Positions 25,267 through 34,946 of a DNA stretch of 64,000 nt are shown in pieces. The translations under genes were made by a program, and so were the position numbers. Every line of letters starts with the position of its first letter. The first letter of the stretch is position 1. Location of the stretch: assembly GCA_026182355.1 (NCBI GenBank), contig JAPFBL010000314.1, forward strand, positions 186,001 to 250,000, written 5' to 3'. This DNA is from Hermatobates lingyangjiaoensis (Eukaryota; Arthropoda; Insecta; Hemiptera; Hermatobatidae). A model generated the notes under the pieces. The model was not told the origin of the DNA and did not search any database. It saw only the letters and a list, made by a program, of their open reading frames with translations.

Positions 25267-25383
25267 GTGTAAACGGCCACAGCTAAGTAGAATACACCAA
25301 GCAATCATCGAAGTTAAGCAACATAGGATGTGGTTCGAACTTGGATGGGTGACACCATACTATTGGTTTCCTTAGTTGTTTAT
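25267..25383 (+). pseudogene. 5S rRNA-derived sequence (pseudogene or 5S-SINE head)
   Basis: The ~117-bp segment follows the animal 5S rRNA order: AAACGGCCACA near the 5' end, then ATCATCGAAGTTAAGCAACA (5S internal promoter A-box region), then TTGGATGGGTGACACC (C-box region), then a 3' end TTTCCTTAGTTGTTTA. Length and spacing agree with 5S. Substitutions in the helices and a lost 3' complement to the 5' end argue against a working gene. It has no obvious SINE body after it. Confidence 0.75.
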
Positions 25384-26036
25384 CTCGCTTTTGTTAAAAG
25401 AGTCAGAAACGGTCACACCTTAACTTGTTAGATAAATAATAATTATCTTAATTGTCATATATCGATGTAGACTGTAACAATTGTGATTTAAGGACATTAA
25501 AAAAATAATTAAACTTTTATCATAAGTCTCTGAATAACCCTGTTGCTTTTATTAATTATATTGTAATATGTTTAACATGTGCTTTTCTACTTCAGTTTAT
25601 ATTAATTAATTTTTTAATATTGTTTTTGTCCGTACTCTTATGTGATAGCTTAGAAACAAACAAAAGCTTAAATGTTGTCTAGTTTTATGATTTTTTTTTT
25701 CATTTACGGAATCAGGGTAGTTAAGTGGCTTGTGAGCTCGCATCTGAACTGGTAGAATAAGGTTTGATTTTCACTGTGACCATTTTCAAGTTAAGAACTA
25801 AACCGTTTTTAAATTATGCCACCCACAGTTTCATTCGTGTTAACCATAGTTATACCAAGGTACTGACTAATCAGAACTGAATCCACTTACATGGTTTTAG
25901 GTAATTGCACGAAACTGACAACTTAACACAAGTTGATGAAAACATACCATAAAATAATTAGTGGTAATAAGTAATTAATTAATGGTAAAGTAGTTATTAC
26001 TTTACTTTTTTTCTTTTACTTTTTTGTTTTTACTTA

Positions 26037-26240
26037 CTTTTTATAAGTAAAGCATAGTGATCGTGAGAAAATTTGATCCCGAGATTTTGACGGAATTATA
26101 TGTTTTGAGGTCCCAAAAATCGTTTTATGGTGTTTTTGCGATGCTGTCTGTGTGTGTGTGTGTGTGTGTGTGGTTTGTTTGTGTTTTTGTGTTTGTGTTC
26201 GTATGTGTGTGTGTGGCTGGGTGAGTATATTGGTATTACT
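26037..26240 (+). repeat. Dispersed repeat with expanded (TG)n core, copy 2
   Basis: Second copy of the segment at 19,378-19,510, with a (TG)n tract at about 26,149-26,172 and G/T-rich sequence after it. It directly abuts the SINE that follows. The 81-codon ORF here is a product of the dinucleotide run. Confidence 0.6.
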
Positions 26241-26242
26241 TG

Positions 26243-26536
26243 TTTTTATTGTTTAAACGATCCCCTAGCTGGTGATAACGTCAGCCGTTTACCAGCTTTT
26301 TCTTTGATGAGTGATTCTACAGATTCTACATTGGGAGCTAAATTTTGCCTAACTCAATTGCATTTCCAGTAGGGATCTTTAACGAGTACCTGACATCGTA
26401 TAGGCTCGGGACAGATGGCTAACGTACTCAGATTTATTCACCTCCCCCATGAATAAATCGATGGCCCCGGAAATTGGACCCCGGAATCCCAGCCCAGAGG
26501 CAATGTACGTTAACCACTCAGCTAACCTGGCCCCCT
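26243..26536 (-). mobile_element. tRNA-derived SINE, near full length
   Basis: On the minus strand the copy starts GGCCAGGTTAGCTGAGTGG (A-box region) and has a B-box-like GGGTCCAATTTCC. It proceeds through the CGATGTCAGGTACTCGTTAA core and ends with CTAGGGGATCGTTTAAACAA followed by TAAAAA. Both boxes have drifted from the 55.6-kb copy. Confidence 0.85.
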
Positions 26537-27720
26537 AAGGGACCCTTAATCCCACCAAAAAAACAAAAGATTTAATTTTCTAAATCATATAGCGTTAACT
26601 GTTTCATTTCATTATATAGTTATAGTCATTTATAAGTACAAAACCTTTCAAAACTTTTTCAATTGTTCCAAACAATCTAATTCAGTTAATCAAATAATGA
26701 AACTTAATATAAATATATAAAGTTCAGTGTTCAAATTTTATTTAACATTTCATATTCTTGAAGTCTATTTTATTGAACCTTTTGTGTCTGCCACTAAGAG
26801 TTTTTCAGTCAAGCCTTTTTTGTTTCTATTATAAACGGAATTGGGCTGAAATATAAATTATAAATGATTGTTACCCGAGATTAGTAATTAGGAATTTACC
26901 AATAAAAAGTAGTGTGATGATAAATAAAATACTATATTTATTTGTATTATATTTAAAAATATACATTATATTTTGAAAAACATTAAAAAATACTATATCA
27001 TTAAAGTTACCTAACAATATTTATTGTTTTAGTTAATATATTGTAATTATATCTTACTCAGTTTCGGCAGTAAATCTTTTACTCTGTGGGAGTTTATTAC
27101 TATTCGATTATATCTTACGACAATAGTTGACAATAGTCTGCCGTATCTTGGAAAATTATCCGAGTTTTATAATAACCCCTATCGAAATACCCTAAGTTAT
27201 CTACTACTATTATAAATGTTATTAAAGTGCATCCCAAAAAATGTTTATTTTTCCTTGTTTAGTTCATAATTGTTTCATTTTTTCGAGGAAATAATTCTGG
27301 AATGATTTTTGGTGTTTCTTTTTAGCTTGATGATCTGACTGGCTCGCTATTCATCTTTTAATGTCGACAATAAGGGAATCTGGTAGCAGTCAATTCCTTG
27401 AAGAGAACATGACCCTACACAATATCAAGTAGGTACTCAAATCAACCTTCCCTTTGACATTCATTATTCAAGACTCTGCATGAAGAAATATATGCCTATT
27501 AGAGTTGTTTTTGTTATAATTTTAGTTATGTTATTTTTGTCAGTTGGCAGTACTACATACCACATGGCTGTAAGCCTGCATAATTAGTTGTCAGTCAGTT
27601 AAAATTCTTCTTCTTCTTGTCCAGATGATGACATGGTCGAAAATTGAAATGAGTTTTGTTATTCATTCTCCATGTTCTTTCTCTTAGTCATTTTATAAGT
27701 TGCCTTAACAGAATGTTTCA
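26537..27720. other. No gene seen
   Basis: AT-rich unique-looking sequence. No coding signal, repeat or RNA gene recognised. Confidence 0.4.
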
Positions 27721-27725
27721 TGATT

Positions 27726-27731
<6 letters not shown>

Positions 27732-27788
<57 letters not shown>
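27732..27788. repeat. (AT)n microsatellite
   Basis: Continuous alternating A/T run of about 57 bp immediately before a PLE-D fragment. Further (TA)n runs lie at about 28,261-28,289, 31,033-31,061, 43,749-43,780 and 51,829-51,975, mostly at the outer edges of PLE ends. Confidence 0.95.
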
Positions 27789-27789
<1 letters not shown>

Positions 27790-27792
<3 letters not shown>

Positions 27793-28190
27793 CCCATCTG
27801 ACAGGGTTTTTGACTCTGACAAAGACCGCTTGTTACTGTTGAACGATCTTAGTCTTATTTTATCATTTCATATTGTGGTTTGATCATTGATTGTTATTTC
27901 ACGTGTTTATGTGAAATCTTATTATATATATATATATATATTATAAAAAATAAGCAACAGCTTCTGCATTGACCAATTTCTTGTTGACACTCTCTAGTTT
28001 TCGTATCACTTTGCGGTGAGACTCTGGTAGCTTCCAAAGAAGGTTAACCTTCTGAGGGTTAACTGAGTTAACCCTGAATGTTAACTGAGTTGGGTTTTTG
28101 ACTCTGACGAAGACCGCTTGTTACGGTTGAAAGATCTTAGTCTTGCTTTCCCATTTTCTTATTGTGGTTTGATGATTGATATATATATAT
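27790..28190 (+). mobile_element. Two PLE family-D terminal fragments
   Basis: Fragment 1 (27,790-27,930) has GGGTTTTTGACTCTGACAAA and the TGTGGTTTGATCATTGATTG edge; its box has decayed to CTGACAA. Fragment 2 (28,085-28,190) has an intact motif at 28,104-28,137: CTGACGA, A, GACCG...CGGTT, GAAA. Both run in the same direction and end in (TA)n. Confidence 0.8.
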
Positions 28191-28257
28191 ATAATTGGTA
28201 TACTTTGGGAGTAGACCTTCTTTCTAACTAAACTTAATGTTAGCAAGATATTTAATG

Positions 28258-28293
<36 letters not shown>

Positions 28294-28294
28294 A

Positions 28295-28600
28295 AAAAGA
28301 TTTCACATAAACACGTGAAACAACAATCAATGATCAAACCACAGCGGATAGTTTTTTACTTTTTCTTACTGTACTCCTTTGTTTCCCCAAACATCCCTTT
28401 CTGGACATTAGTCCTTTCCTGTGCTTTCACCCTTTTAAAATACCACTCTTCCCTCCCACTATTCTCAACTCCTCACCAGATGTTTTCTGCATCTAGTGTT
28501 CAGTTGGGTTTTTGACTCTGACGAAGACCGCTTGTTACGGTTGAAAGATCTTAGTCTTGTTTTCCCATTTCTTATTGTGGTTTGATCATTGATATATATG
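28295..28600 (+). mobile_element. PLE family-D end with leader, flanked by partial inverted edge
   Basis: An inverted outer edge (AGATTTCACATAAACACGTG ... CAATGATCAAACCACA) is followed by the GCGGATAGTTTTTTAC leader block shared with 39,372 and 48,050. Then comes a forward family-D end with its hammerhead-like motif (28,518-28,550). The block order shows that leader sequence lies between two oppositely oriented terminal segments. Confidence 0.75.
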
Positions 28601-28603
28601 TAT

Positions 28604-28621
28604 GTGTGTATGTGTGTGTGT

Positions 28622-28703
<82 letters not shown>
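28604..28703 (+). repeat. (TG)n microsatellite
   Basis: About 100 bp of nearly pure TG dinucleotides with one A interruption, starting where a PLE-D end stops (TGATCATTGATATATATG). The apparent 75-codon ORF of alternating Cys and Val is an artefact. Confidence 0.97.
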
Positions 28704-28705
<2 letters not shown>

Positions 28706-28724
28706 TATATAATTGGGATTCGGT

Positions 28725-28915
28725 CAATCTTCTAGGTTCAAAAACAAACTTTTGTTGTCGAAATTCAATAATATATCAACCGTTTGATGGAATAGGTGTA
28801 CTTTTTTGAACGTGTAAATTTCTTTTAGGTGTAAATTTTTGACCCTTGAAAATTGACCGAATCTTGATGAAATAATACACTTATTCTATCAAGCCGTTGA
28901 TATAAACCTTGATTA
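28725..28915. repeat. Short inverted repeat element
   Basis: GATTCGGTCAAT (about 28,727) pairs with ATTGACCGAATC (about 28,853), and a second block, ATATATCAACCGTTTGATGG, pairs imperfectly with TTCTATCAAGCCGTTGATAT. A related block AATACACTTATTCTATCAAA recurs at about 30,987 inside the centre of a PLE-B pair. Nature unknown. Confidence 0.5.
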
Positions 28916-29199
28916 AAATTTAATCGTAATTCTTACCCTATTCACAGTCCTTCCTCCTGTATCTCTACTGATTGTGTTTACCTCTTGAAATGCACCCACT
29001 GTGATGCTTTTTACGTTAGAACCTTCGGATGAATAATCATAGGCTTTCGGTTAGTAAACGCAGCAGTCTGCGTTAATTTTATTTTAATTTTTTATTTTAT
29101 TTTTTATTTATTTCCTTTATTTTTTGTTTTCCTCACATTTATTCTCCTGTTTAAATAACAATTTTTTTCTTTGCTCTCGACTCCTTAGTTCCTTTTTTA

Positions 29200-29410
29200 T
29201 TTTTCTCCTTTGCGGCAGCTCTGCTTTAGCCCTCACCCAGTGAGTTCTTTAGTTGACTGTCGTCCCTCCGTCAGTTCACTTCTTCTCCTGAGGATGATCG
29301 CCATTACGGTCGAAATATTGAAAAGTGAGTCTTTGTCATGTTTCAGTCTATGTGTCACAGTTTATTTTAAGTGTTATCTGTCCTGCCGGACCGTTTTTCG
29401 TTTATCATAG
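29200..29410 (+). mobile_element. PLE family-C terminal segment
   Basis: Contains CTCCTGAGGATGATCGCCAT, then GGTCGAAATATTGAAAAGTG, TGTGTCACAGTTTATTTTAA and GGACCGTTTTTCGTTTATCA. The same series occurs at 51,735-51,830, with an inverted partner at 51,640-51,700. The motif (29,288-29,320) has box CTGAGGA, extra T, GATC...GGTC stem with one G-T wobble, and GAAA. Confidence 0.75.
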
Positions 29411-29468
29411 TACACACACATATATATATGTTTTTGTTGAACGACTTTTGTACTGTGGCATGAATCAA

Positions 29469-29530
29469 TTTCATAGTCCATCTTTACAGTTTTCTCACAG
29501 GTGAGAAAACTGGAAAGATGGACTATGAAA
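29469..29530. repeat. Near-perfect 62-bp palindrome
   Basis: 30-nt arms, beginning TTTCATAGTCCATCTTT and ending with its complement AAAGATGGACTATGAAA, match at 29 of 30 positions around a 2-nt centre (AG). It would form a very stable hairpin. No flanking duplication seen. Confidence 0.9.
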
Positions 29531-29699
29531 TAATAAATAAGGGTAAACAAGTAATAAGGGTAAATAAGGTAAATAGGGGGGAATATGGTAATTAAGAGTA
29601 AGGGAGCTACTCTGAAGGTAAAAAGTAAGATGCAGTCCTTATAGCATAACGAGAGGTTAATTATTTAACAATCTACTTAAATTTAAATATATCAACGTC

Positions 29700-29930
29700 T
29701 AAACCAGACGAAAAATCAGAAAAAAGACTAAGATCTTTCAAACGTAACTAGCAGTCTTCATCAGATTCAAAGCTCATCTGAGTTGAGTTTGATCAGAGTC
29801 AGTTGAACATTGACTCTGATGAAGAAATCTTATTACGGTTGAAAGATCTTAGTCTTTTTTCTGATTTCTTATTGTGATTTGGACGTTGATTTTTATTTCA
29901 TATGTTTATTGTGAAATCTTGTTATTACAT
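29700..29930. mobile_element. PLE family-D inverted pair (diverged)
   Basis: Left arm GACTAAGATCTTTCAAACGT ... CAGTCTTCATCAGATTC and right arm GACTCTGATGAAGAAATCTT ... GGTTGAAAGATCTTAGTC face each other. The right-hand stem II is broken on its 5' side, so this copy is decayed. Confidence 0.7.
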
Positions 29931-30869
29931 AAATACATATGTCATAAAAATATAAATTACAAGGAAGTATTATTTCATTATTTATAGATTTTAGGAGTGT
30001 TATTTTGTATAATAAAGTGATTTTCTTTTTTGTTTTGATTTAATATCCGTCTTTAAATAAGTGACCTCCCGCTGAGGGTTAAGTACTTAAGATGCAGTGT
30101 ACACGCATCATTATATGTAATAATAATAATAGCTATCTTAGTTCACAAAACATAATTGAATTTGTTTATAAAAAGAACATTTTTTTTTTCCAATTTGAAA
30201 CTAGGCCCACTTTAGGACGTAGGCTCTCCCAACTCCATCCATTTTCTCCTTTCTCGAGGACTCTGCACCACATTGGTCTCGCTGTTTCTTTAAATTCATC
30301 TTCCTATCTTCTTCTTTGTCTTCCCACTTTTCTTCTAGCTTCTCTAGGACACCATTCAGTAACTATGGTAACTTGTAGGCCGCTTATTATTTTTTCTAGG
30401 TCTCCTACGTTTGAGGCTATTAGGACTACATCATCAGCAAATCTCAATTCTCTTAAAAATACACCATACATCCTGATGCCCTTTTGATTCCATTTTATTT
30501 CTTTAAAATCTTGCTCCAGAACGTTGTTGAATAAATCTATTGTTAAAGGGTCGCCCTACCTCTTGATATGAAAGTAAATTTATAATTTTCCAATGATATC
30601 CTGGACCCACTGTTTTTGTAGATAAAATAAATAAAAAACGAGTGTTGGGTGAATACCTTGCACTAGAAGACCTTCTAGCATGTACTCCTGTTTAACGGTA
30701 TCAAAGGCCTTAGTGAAATCTATGAATGCTAAATAGCAATTCGTTTAGCATTCGTTACGTTTTTGTATTAGTTGATTTAAAGTATGAATATGGTCACACA
30801 AGAGTAGCCAGGCCCAAATCCCGCTTATTCAGATAGTTGAATTAATAATATAATATCAGATAAAAACCA

Positions 30870-31027
30870 ATAAAAAAGAAGATAGCACACAGATAGACAC
30901 AGGAATAACTCACTTCTATATTTCGACCATCGTCGTCATCAGGAGGTGAAGAGTCCCGAAGGAAGGCAGAGCGGCGATTAAATAATACACTTATTCTATC
31001 AAACGTTTGATATATTCTTAAATTTGT

Positions 31028-31065
<38 letters not shown>

Positions 31066-31215
31066 CCGCTCTACCTTCCTGCGGGACTCTTCGCCTCCTG
31101 ATGACGACGATGGTCGAAATATAGAAGTGAGTTATTCCTGTGTCTATCTGTGTGCTATCTTCTTTTTAATTGGTTTTTATTTAAAAGTCCGCTGAACTGT
31201 TTCATTTAATTATTT
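30870..31215. mobile_element. PLE family-B inverted element inside the LINE
   Basis: Arms with AATAACTCACTTCTATATTT on the left and AAATATAGAAGTGAGTTATT on the right surround an AT-rich centre containing (TA)n. Both arms carry a hammerhead-like motif (30,919-30,942 minus; 31,098-31,122 plus). Outer edges continue into TAAAAACCAATAAAAAAGAA and its complement. The element interrupts the LINE reverse transcriptase, so it arrived later. Confidence 0.8.
31098..31122 (+). ncRNA. Hammerhead-like motif, PLE family B
   Basis: Box CTGATGA, extra C, GAC-GATG-GTC hairpin, GAAA, then TAT. Stem II is only 3 bp, or 4 bp if the extra C pairs with the G of GAAA. The partner arm has the same motif. Other copies are at about 39,681-39,702 (-), 49,705-49,726 (+) and 50,480-50,502 (-). 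Confidence 0.4.
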
Positions 31216-31372
31216 TATAATATTAGTTAATCCATATAGTGAATATTTTGCCTACATTAAAATCAGGCTGAGTGGGCGGTAATTTTTTGTTAGACTCTTT
31301 AACTAATAGAATTATATTAGAGTGCAGCCATTGGGTTGGTATTGTTTTAGTGCTGATCATTTTATTTAACAA

Positions 31373-32703
31373 CTAGCAAACGTTCCCGTCTTTGACGGAA
31401 TCAAAAATTCTATTATACTCGTACTTGGTATTGCAAAATGCCATTAGAAATTATAGAATAGTAGAAAATACCATTATTAGTACAGTGTTAAACAAATGCC
31501 TCTGTATACACCACATTAGCTGTCTGTCCTTCAGGTTCATGGAAGAACAAACAGGTGGACCCTCTGACTCTTGAGCAAGTAAACTACAGTTGATCATGTG
31601 AGAAAAATTTGGTCTCGCTAACTTGAATTCCTGCGTTAGATAAAGTTTCCCCTTGCGACTTAGGTAACGTCATTGCGAAATAGACTCTGACGGGACTTTG
31701 CAATTGCTTAAACGGAAACAAATAGTGGCTCGTAATCAATGGTACGCGTGGTATACACACAGACTCCCCAATACCACTCCCAGTCATGATGTCCGCCTCT
31801 ATGGCATATCTGTGCAGAGCACGAACTCAGAGTCGTGTCTCGTTGCACAGTTTTGGGGCACTGATGTTTCGTAACATGAAATTTGTTACTGGTACTAAAT
31901 AGCAGCATGATTGGTGCCCCTACTTTAAGTTTTAACTCAAGAACAGGCAGTCTAGGAGCAGTCAGTTGGATAATGAACTGATTCCTTTTATCACTAATCA
32001 CTCTCTTTACTGACTTGTACGTTCTTTCTTCAGATTGATATTGCGTAAGAACTTGTTGTAAATTTTTCCTACCTGTTCATAATTAAGGTTGAGAGTTGTT
32101 CGTTCCAAAGCTATTTATTCTGAATAGACAGTGCATCTTCAACTCTGGGAAACACCTTTTCAATGATCTCAAATACGCAATATATTCATATAAGCAAATG
32201 AAATTAAAGTCAACTAACAATACCTACTTGCTACACCTGTATATTTTCAAAATAAACACTGTGAAGTTAGTAAAATACAGCTTAAAGGTCCATAACCTCG
32301 CTTCTGCACTGAATTAACAATCTATTCAGAGCCTATATTTTAAGTTAGGCGTACATAAACATAGTGTCAAAGTTTCAGCTCGCTATGTCCCATTGTGGCT
32401 GAGTTAACTTGTGACAAACGTTTTTACTTTAAACGTCCATAATTTCACTTCTACTTTGAATTTCCAATCAATTCAGAGCCTATATTTTAAGTTAGACCTA
32501 CACAAATCTACTGCCAAAGTTTCAGCTTGATATGTCTTATTGTGGCTGAGTTTACTTGTGACAAAATTTTGCGGACAAAGCGACATAAATTTTTCTAAGG
32601 TTGGATTCGGTTTCTCCAATGTATGAAACGTCAAGAAAACTTGAAATGAGTTAGTTTCTAAGCAATGTACAGACAAAATCATTCTTTTATTTATATAGAT
32701 AGA
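31373..32703 (-). mobile_element. Helitron, deleted copy with both candidate ends
   Basis: The minus-strand 5' end is TCTATCTATATAAATAAAAG, a form common for Helitron 5' ends (TC start, then a TGTCTGT block). The 3' end is a CCGTC-AAA-GACGG hairpin, 9 nt, then CTAG followed by T, which matches the hairpin plus CTRR-T rule. Near the 5' end an internal block of 147 bp is duplicated in tandem (32,287-32,433 and 32,434-32,580). Between lies the C-terminal part of the Rep/helicase. The base before the 5' TC is G rather than the usual A, so that boundary is less certain. Confidence 0.75.
31490..32040 (-). pseudogene. Helitron helicase, C-terminal remnant
   Basis: This is the C-terminal end of the Pif1-type helicase of a Helitron, the enzyme domain that unwinds DNA during rolling-circle transposition. 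Read on the minus strand, the order is LTAPRLPVLELKLKVGAPIM (about 31,945), then after a frameshift near 31,850 PKLCNETRL and MTGSGIGESVCIPRVPL. These are followed by PVRVYFAMTLPKSQGETL, FFSHDQL, a stop in place of Tyr, FTCSRVRGS and EGQTANVVYRG. These follow the family's conserved C-terminal series. At least two frameshifts and one stop make it inactive. The N-terminal Rep domain and the ATPase part are absent. Confidence 0.9.
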
Positions 32704-32994
32704 CTCAAAGGCTAAGTTATTTCCTTTGAAAACAGTTTGATTTTAATGTGTAAACATGCTATTAATCTAGTGCCAGCGTGAAAAGGCAAGTGACTTAATC
32801 AGTGTGTGTTAGCTGCAGGTACTGGTTCGTTAGTAGCGGTGACGCTTCAACGACAGGTGAATACAAACAGGAAAGAGTGCGCTGCGGTCGGCGCCTCTCC
32901 GGCCGACTGCCAGTCGTGCCTCAGTGCTGGACTTGTATTCATTGTTAGTGGTGGTGCAGCGCTCTGCGTGTCTGTACGCGATCGTCTTCTCGCT
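32704..32994 (+). promoter_or_regulatory. Putative promoter and 5' UTR of the host gene
   Basis: Unique, increasingly CpG-rich sequence leading into an ATG. A candidate initiator TCAGTG lies at 32,799-32,804 (arthropod-type Inr core). No clear TATA box stands at the right distance. From about 32,830 on, CpG dinucleotides are dense (GCGGTCGGCGCC, GTACGCGATCG) in a window where CpG is otherwise scarce. An upstream in-frame ORF starting at 32,806 runs into the same frame, so the true start could be further 5'. Confidence 0.5.
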
Positions 32995-33054
32995 ATGGCT
33001 CAGGACACCACTCCTACCGGCTCCACCATTCGCCTCGTCACCGACAAAAACAAG
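32995..33054 (+). CDS. Candidate first coding exon of a host gene (20 codons, then splice donor)
   Basis: ATG with G at -3 and G at +4, a good start context. The 20 codons read MAQDTTPTGS... ending ...VTDKNK. Most sense codons end in C or G, unlike every other ORF in the window, which points to selection on a real gene. The exon ends AAG and is followed by GTCAGC, a weak but possible donor in phase 0. Without splicing the frame closes two codons later. I do not recognise the protein; the segment is hydrophilic, rich in Thr and Ser, with no signal peptide. An alternative start gives a 62-codon N-terminal extension from 32,806, but that part reads as a translated CpG-rich leader. The gene would extend downstream with a first intron longer than 17 kb. 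Confidence 0.5.
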
Positions 33055-34360
33055 GTCAGCTAATGCTCATCACTCCTTCAGCTTTCCTAATTCATTTTAA
33101 CTTTTAGTTTTTATCTACTTAATAGAATCTCCTAGAAAGAGTTAATCTCATAGTCAGAATAAAAGTCCCTTCCAACCCACTGTTTTCCGGTGCAACCGTT
33201 TTTTTCAAAAATTGAAATTAGTGGTTTTATTTTTCTGCAAAATCCTCGCTCTTTTGACTATTTCGCTAATAGTAAACTTCATTGTTTACTACTATATAAT
33301 ACATTGTTAAAAATTTGACCATATTTAGCTGAAACTTGCTTTTTCATAAGTTTCTCAAGTTTCCGGAAAAACGATCTTGTTACTGTATCCTGTTTTGATC
33401 GCTGTGCTCCCTAGCCTTCCGGCCATAACACCTACAGAATATAGTAAGTTACCAATCGATATGCTAAATGAACACATGTTTCTGCTGTCTTCAGCTGCTC
33501 GTACTACCAAGAAATCCTCTACTCCTTTGTAAAACGGATAACAAATAATATATTATTATATTTACTATATAATAATATATATACACCTACTCGTCACTTA
33601 TTAAGGCTATTGAATTCTAATGACTGAAGTTAGTTTTCCTCAGACTTCTTTCATCAAAATCATAATTTACATATCGCCCCCTCAGCCAAAAAAAAAAAAA
33701 AAAAAAAAAATGCAGCCACCCACGTAAGGGAATTCTATGTACTTTAAAAGGCAGTTGTGCAACAAATGTATATTACGATACAAATAAATTATTAAAATAT
33801 AAAGAAATTTAAAAAAAAAATAAAATAAAAAAATCAATAAGTTTTATCAAGAGAATATGGTTTAAACAATTTAAAAGTTTAAATTTATCTTGACACATTT
33901 GACATATAAAATAGGTGAAACAGGAAGCAGTTGTTTTGAACTGACCTTGCAGTTCAAAGACCAAACAGTTTCTTTTCCAGTGATTCCACTATTTCGTTCA
34001 TTTCATTTACTTTTCAATTTACAGAAATATGTGAACTTCCTTATAGCAAAGCACGTACATGTGTAATTATAATTTATTTTGTTTAAATTTGAAATAAATT
34101 CAATTGTAAAAAGAATCTACATCATTCTTATTAATAGGTTTTAATTTTTTTTTAGGATTCTATAAGTCATATTGTATTGTAAGTAGATGTATGTTGTGTG
34201 AGGATACGTGTGGGTGTGTGACGTATAATGCAACTCTGCTATTGAGAAATCATGTTGAAAAACAAGTTAGTTTTGCACTTTTAGGAACTTGTGGTCTTAT
34301 AAGGTACTGGAGCAGCTGTAATTATTGTAGAACAGCTGTAGTATAGTTCATCGTAAATTA
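33055..34360 (+). other. Intron-like sequence
   Basis: Begins with the putative donor. AT-rich, with a 23-nt poly(A) run at 33,688-33,710 next to CCCCCTCAGCC, which may be a decayed retroposon tail. No gene or RNA recognised. Confidence 0.4.
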
Positions 34361-34361
34361 G

Positions 34362-34946
34362 AGTGAGGAGAGAGAGAGAGTATGAGTGAGGAGAGAGAGA
34401 GAGTATGAGTGAGGGGAGAGAGAGGGAGAGAGTGAGGGAGAAGGAGGGAGAGAGAGAGAGTATGAGTGAGGGAGAGAGAGAGGGAGAAAGAGAGAGAGTG
34501 AGAAAGAGAGAGAGTATGAGTGAGGGAGAGAGAGTGAGGAGAAAGAGAGAGAGTGTGATGGAGAAGGAGAGAGAGTGAGGGAGAAAAAGAGAGAGTAAGA
34601 AAGAGAGAGAGAGTGAGGGAGAGAGTAGGAGTGAGGGAGAGAGTATGAGTGAGGGAGAGAGAGAGGGAGAGAGAGTGAGGGAGAAGGAGGGAGAGAGAGA
34701 GTATGAGTGAGGGAGAGAGAGAGGGAGAGAGAGTGAGGGAGAAGGAGGGAGAGAGAGAGGGAGAAAGAGAGAGAGTATGAGTGAGGGAGAGAGAGTGAGG
34801 AGAAAGAGAGAGAGTGTGATGGAGAAGGAGAGAGAGTGAGGGAGAAAAAGAGAGAGTAAGAAAGAGAGAGAGAGTGAGGGAGAGAGTAGGAGTGAGGGAG
34901 AGAGTATGAGTGAGGGAGAGAGAGAGTGAGTGAGCGAGTTAGAGAC
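34362..34946 (+). repeat. Polypurine (GA-rich) minisatellite with 261-bp higher-order duplication
   Basis: About 580 bp with almost no pyrimidine except T in the recurring TATGAGTGAGG phrase. A block containing GTATGAGTGAGGGAGAG ... GTGTGATGGAGAAGGAG occurs at 34,514 and again at 34,775, and the offset of 261 bp is the same at other marker phrases. Such strand-asymmetric tracts can adopt triplex (H-DNA) structure; that is an inference. Confidence 0.9.

Larger units (their letters stand above)
30190..31350 (-). pseudogene. LINE reverse transcriptase, RTE-like, split by a PLE insertion
   Basis: Reverse transcriptase of a non-LTR retrotransposon, read from high to low coordinates. At 31,350-31,262 there is a WLHSNIILLVKES-like start followed, after a frameshift, by NYRPLSLI. 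At 30,840-30,780 there is SE*AGFGPGYSC with an in-frame stop. Then come LAFIDFTKAFDTV (palm motif A, about 30,735-30,690), GDPLTIDLFNNV (motif B region), FADDVVLIAS (catalytic motif C, near 30,435) and a C-terminus VGRQRRR*EDEFK, where the family usually has Trp. Several stops and frameshifts make it inactive. The C-terminal pattern fits the RTE group. A PLE family-B inverted element lies between the NYRPLS and SEQAGF segments. Confidence 0.85.

Noticed and set aside
25267..25383. Functional 5S rRNA gene
   Set aside because: Several helix positions are changed and the terminal pairing is lost; single copy here.
28582..28809. 75-codon ORF rich in Cys and Val
   Set aside because: Produced by a (TG)n microsatellite.
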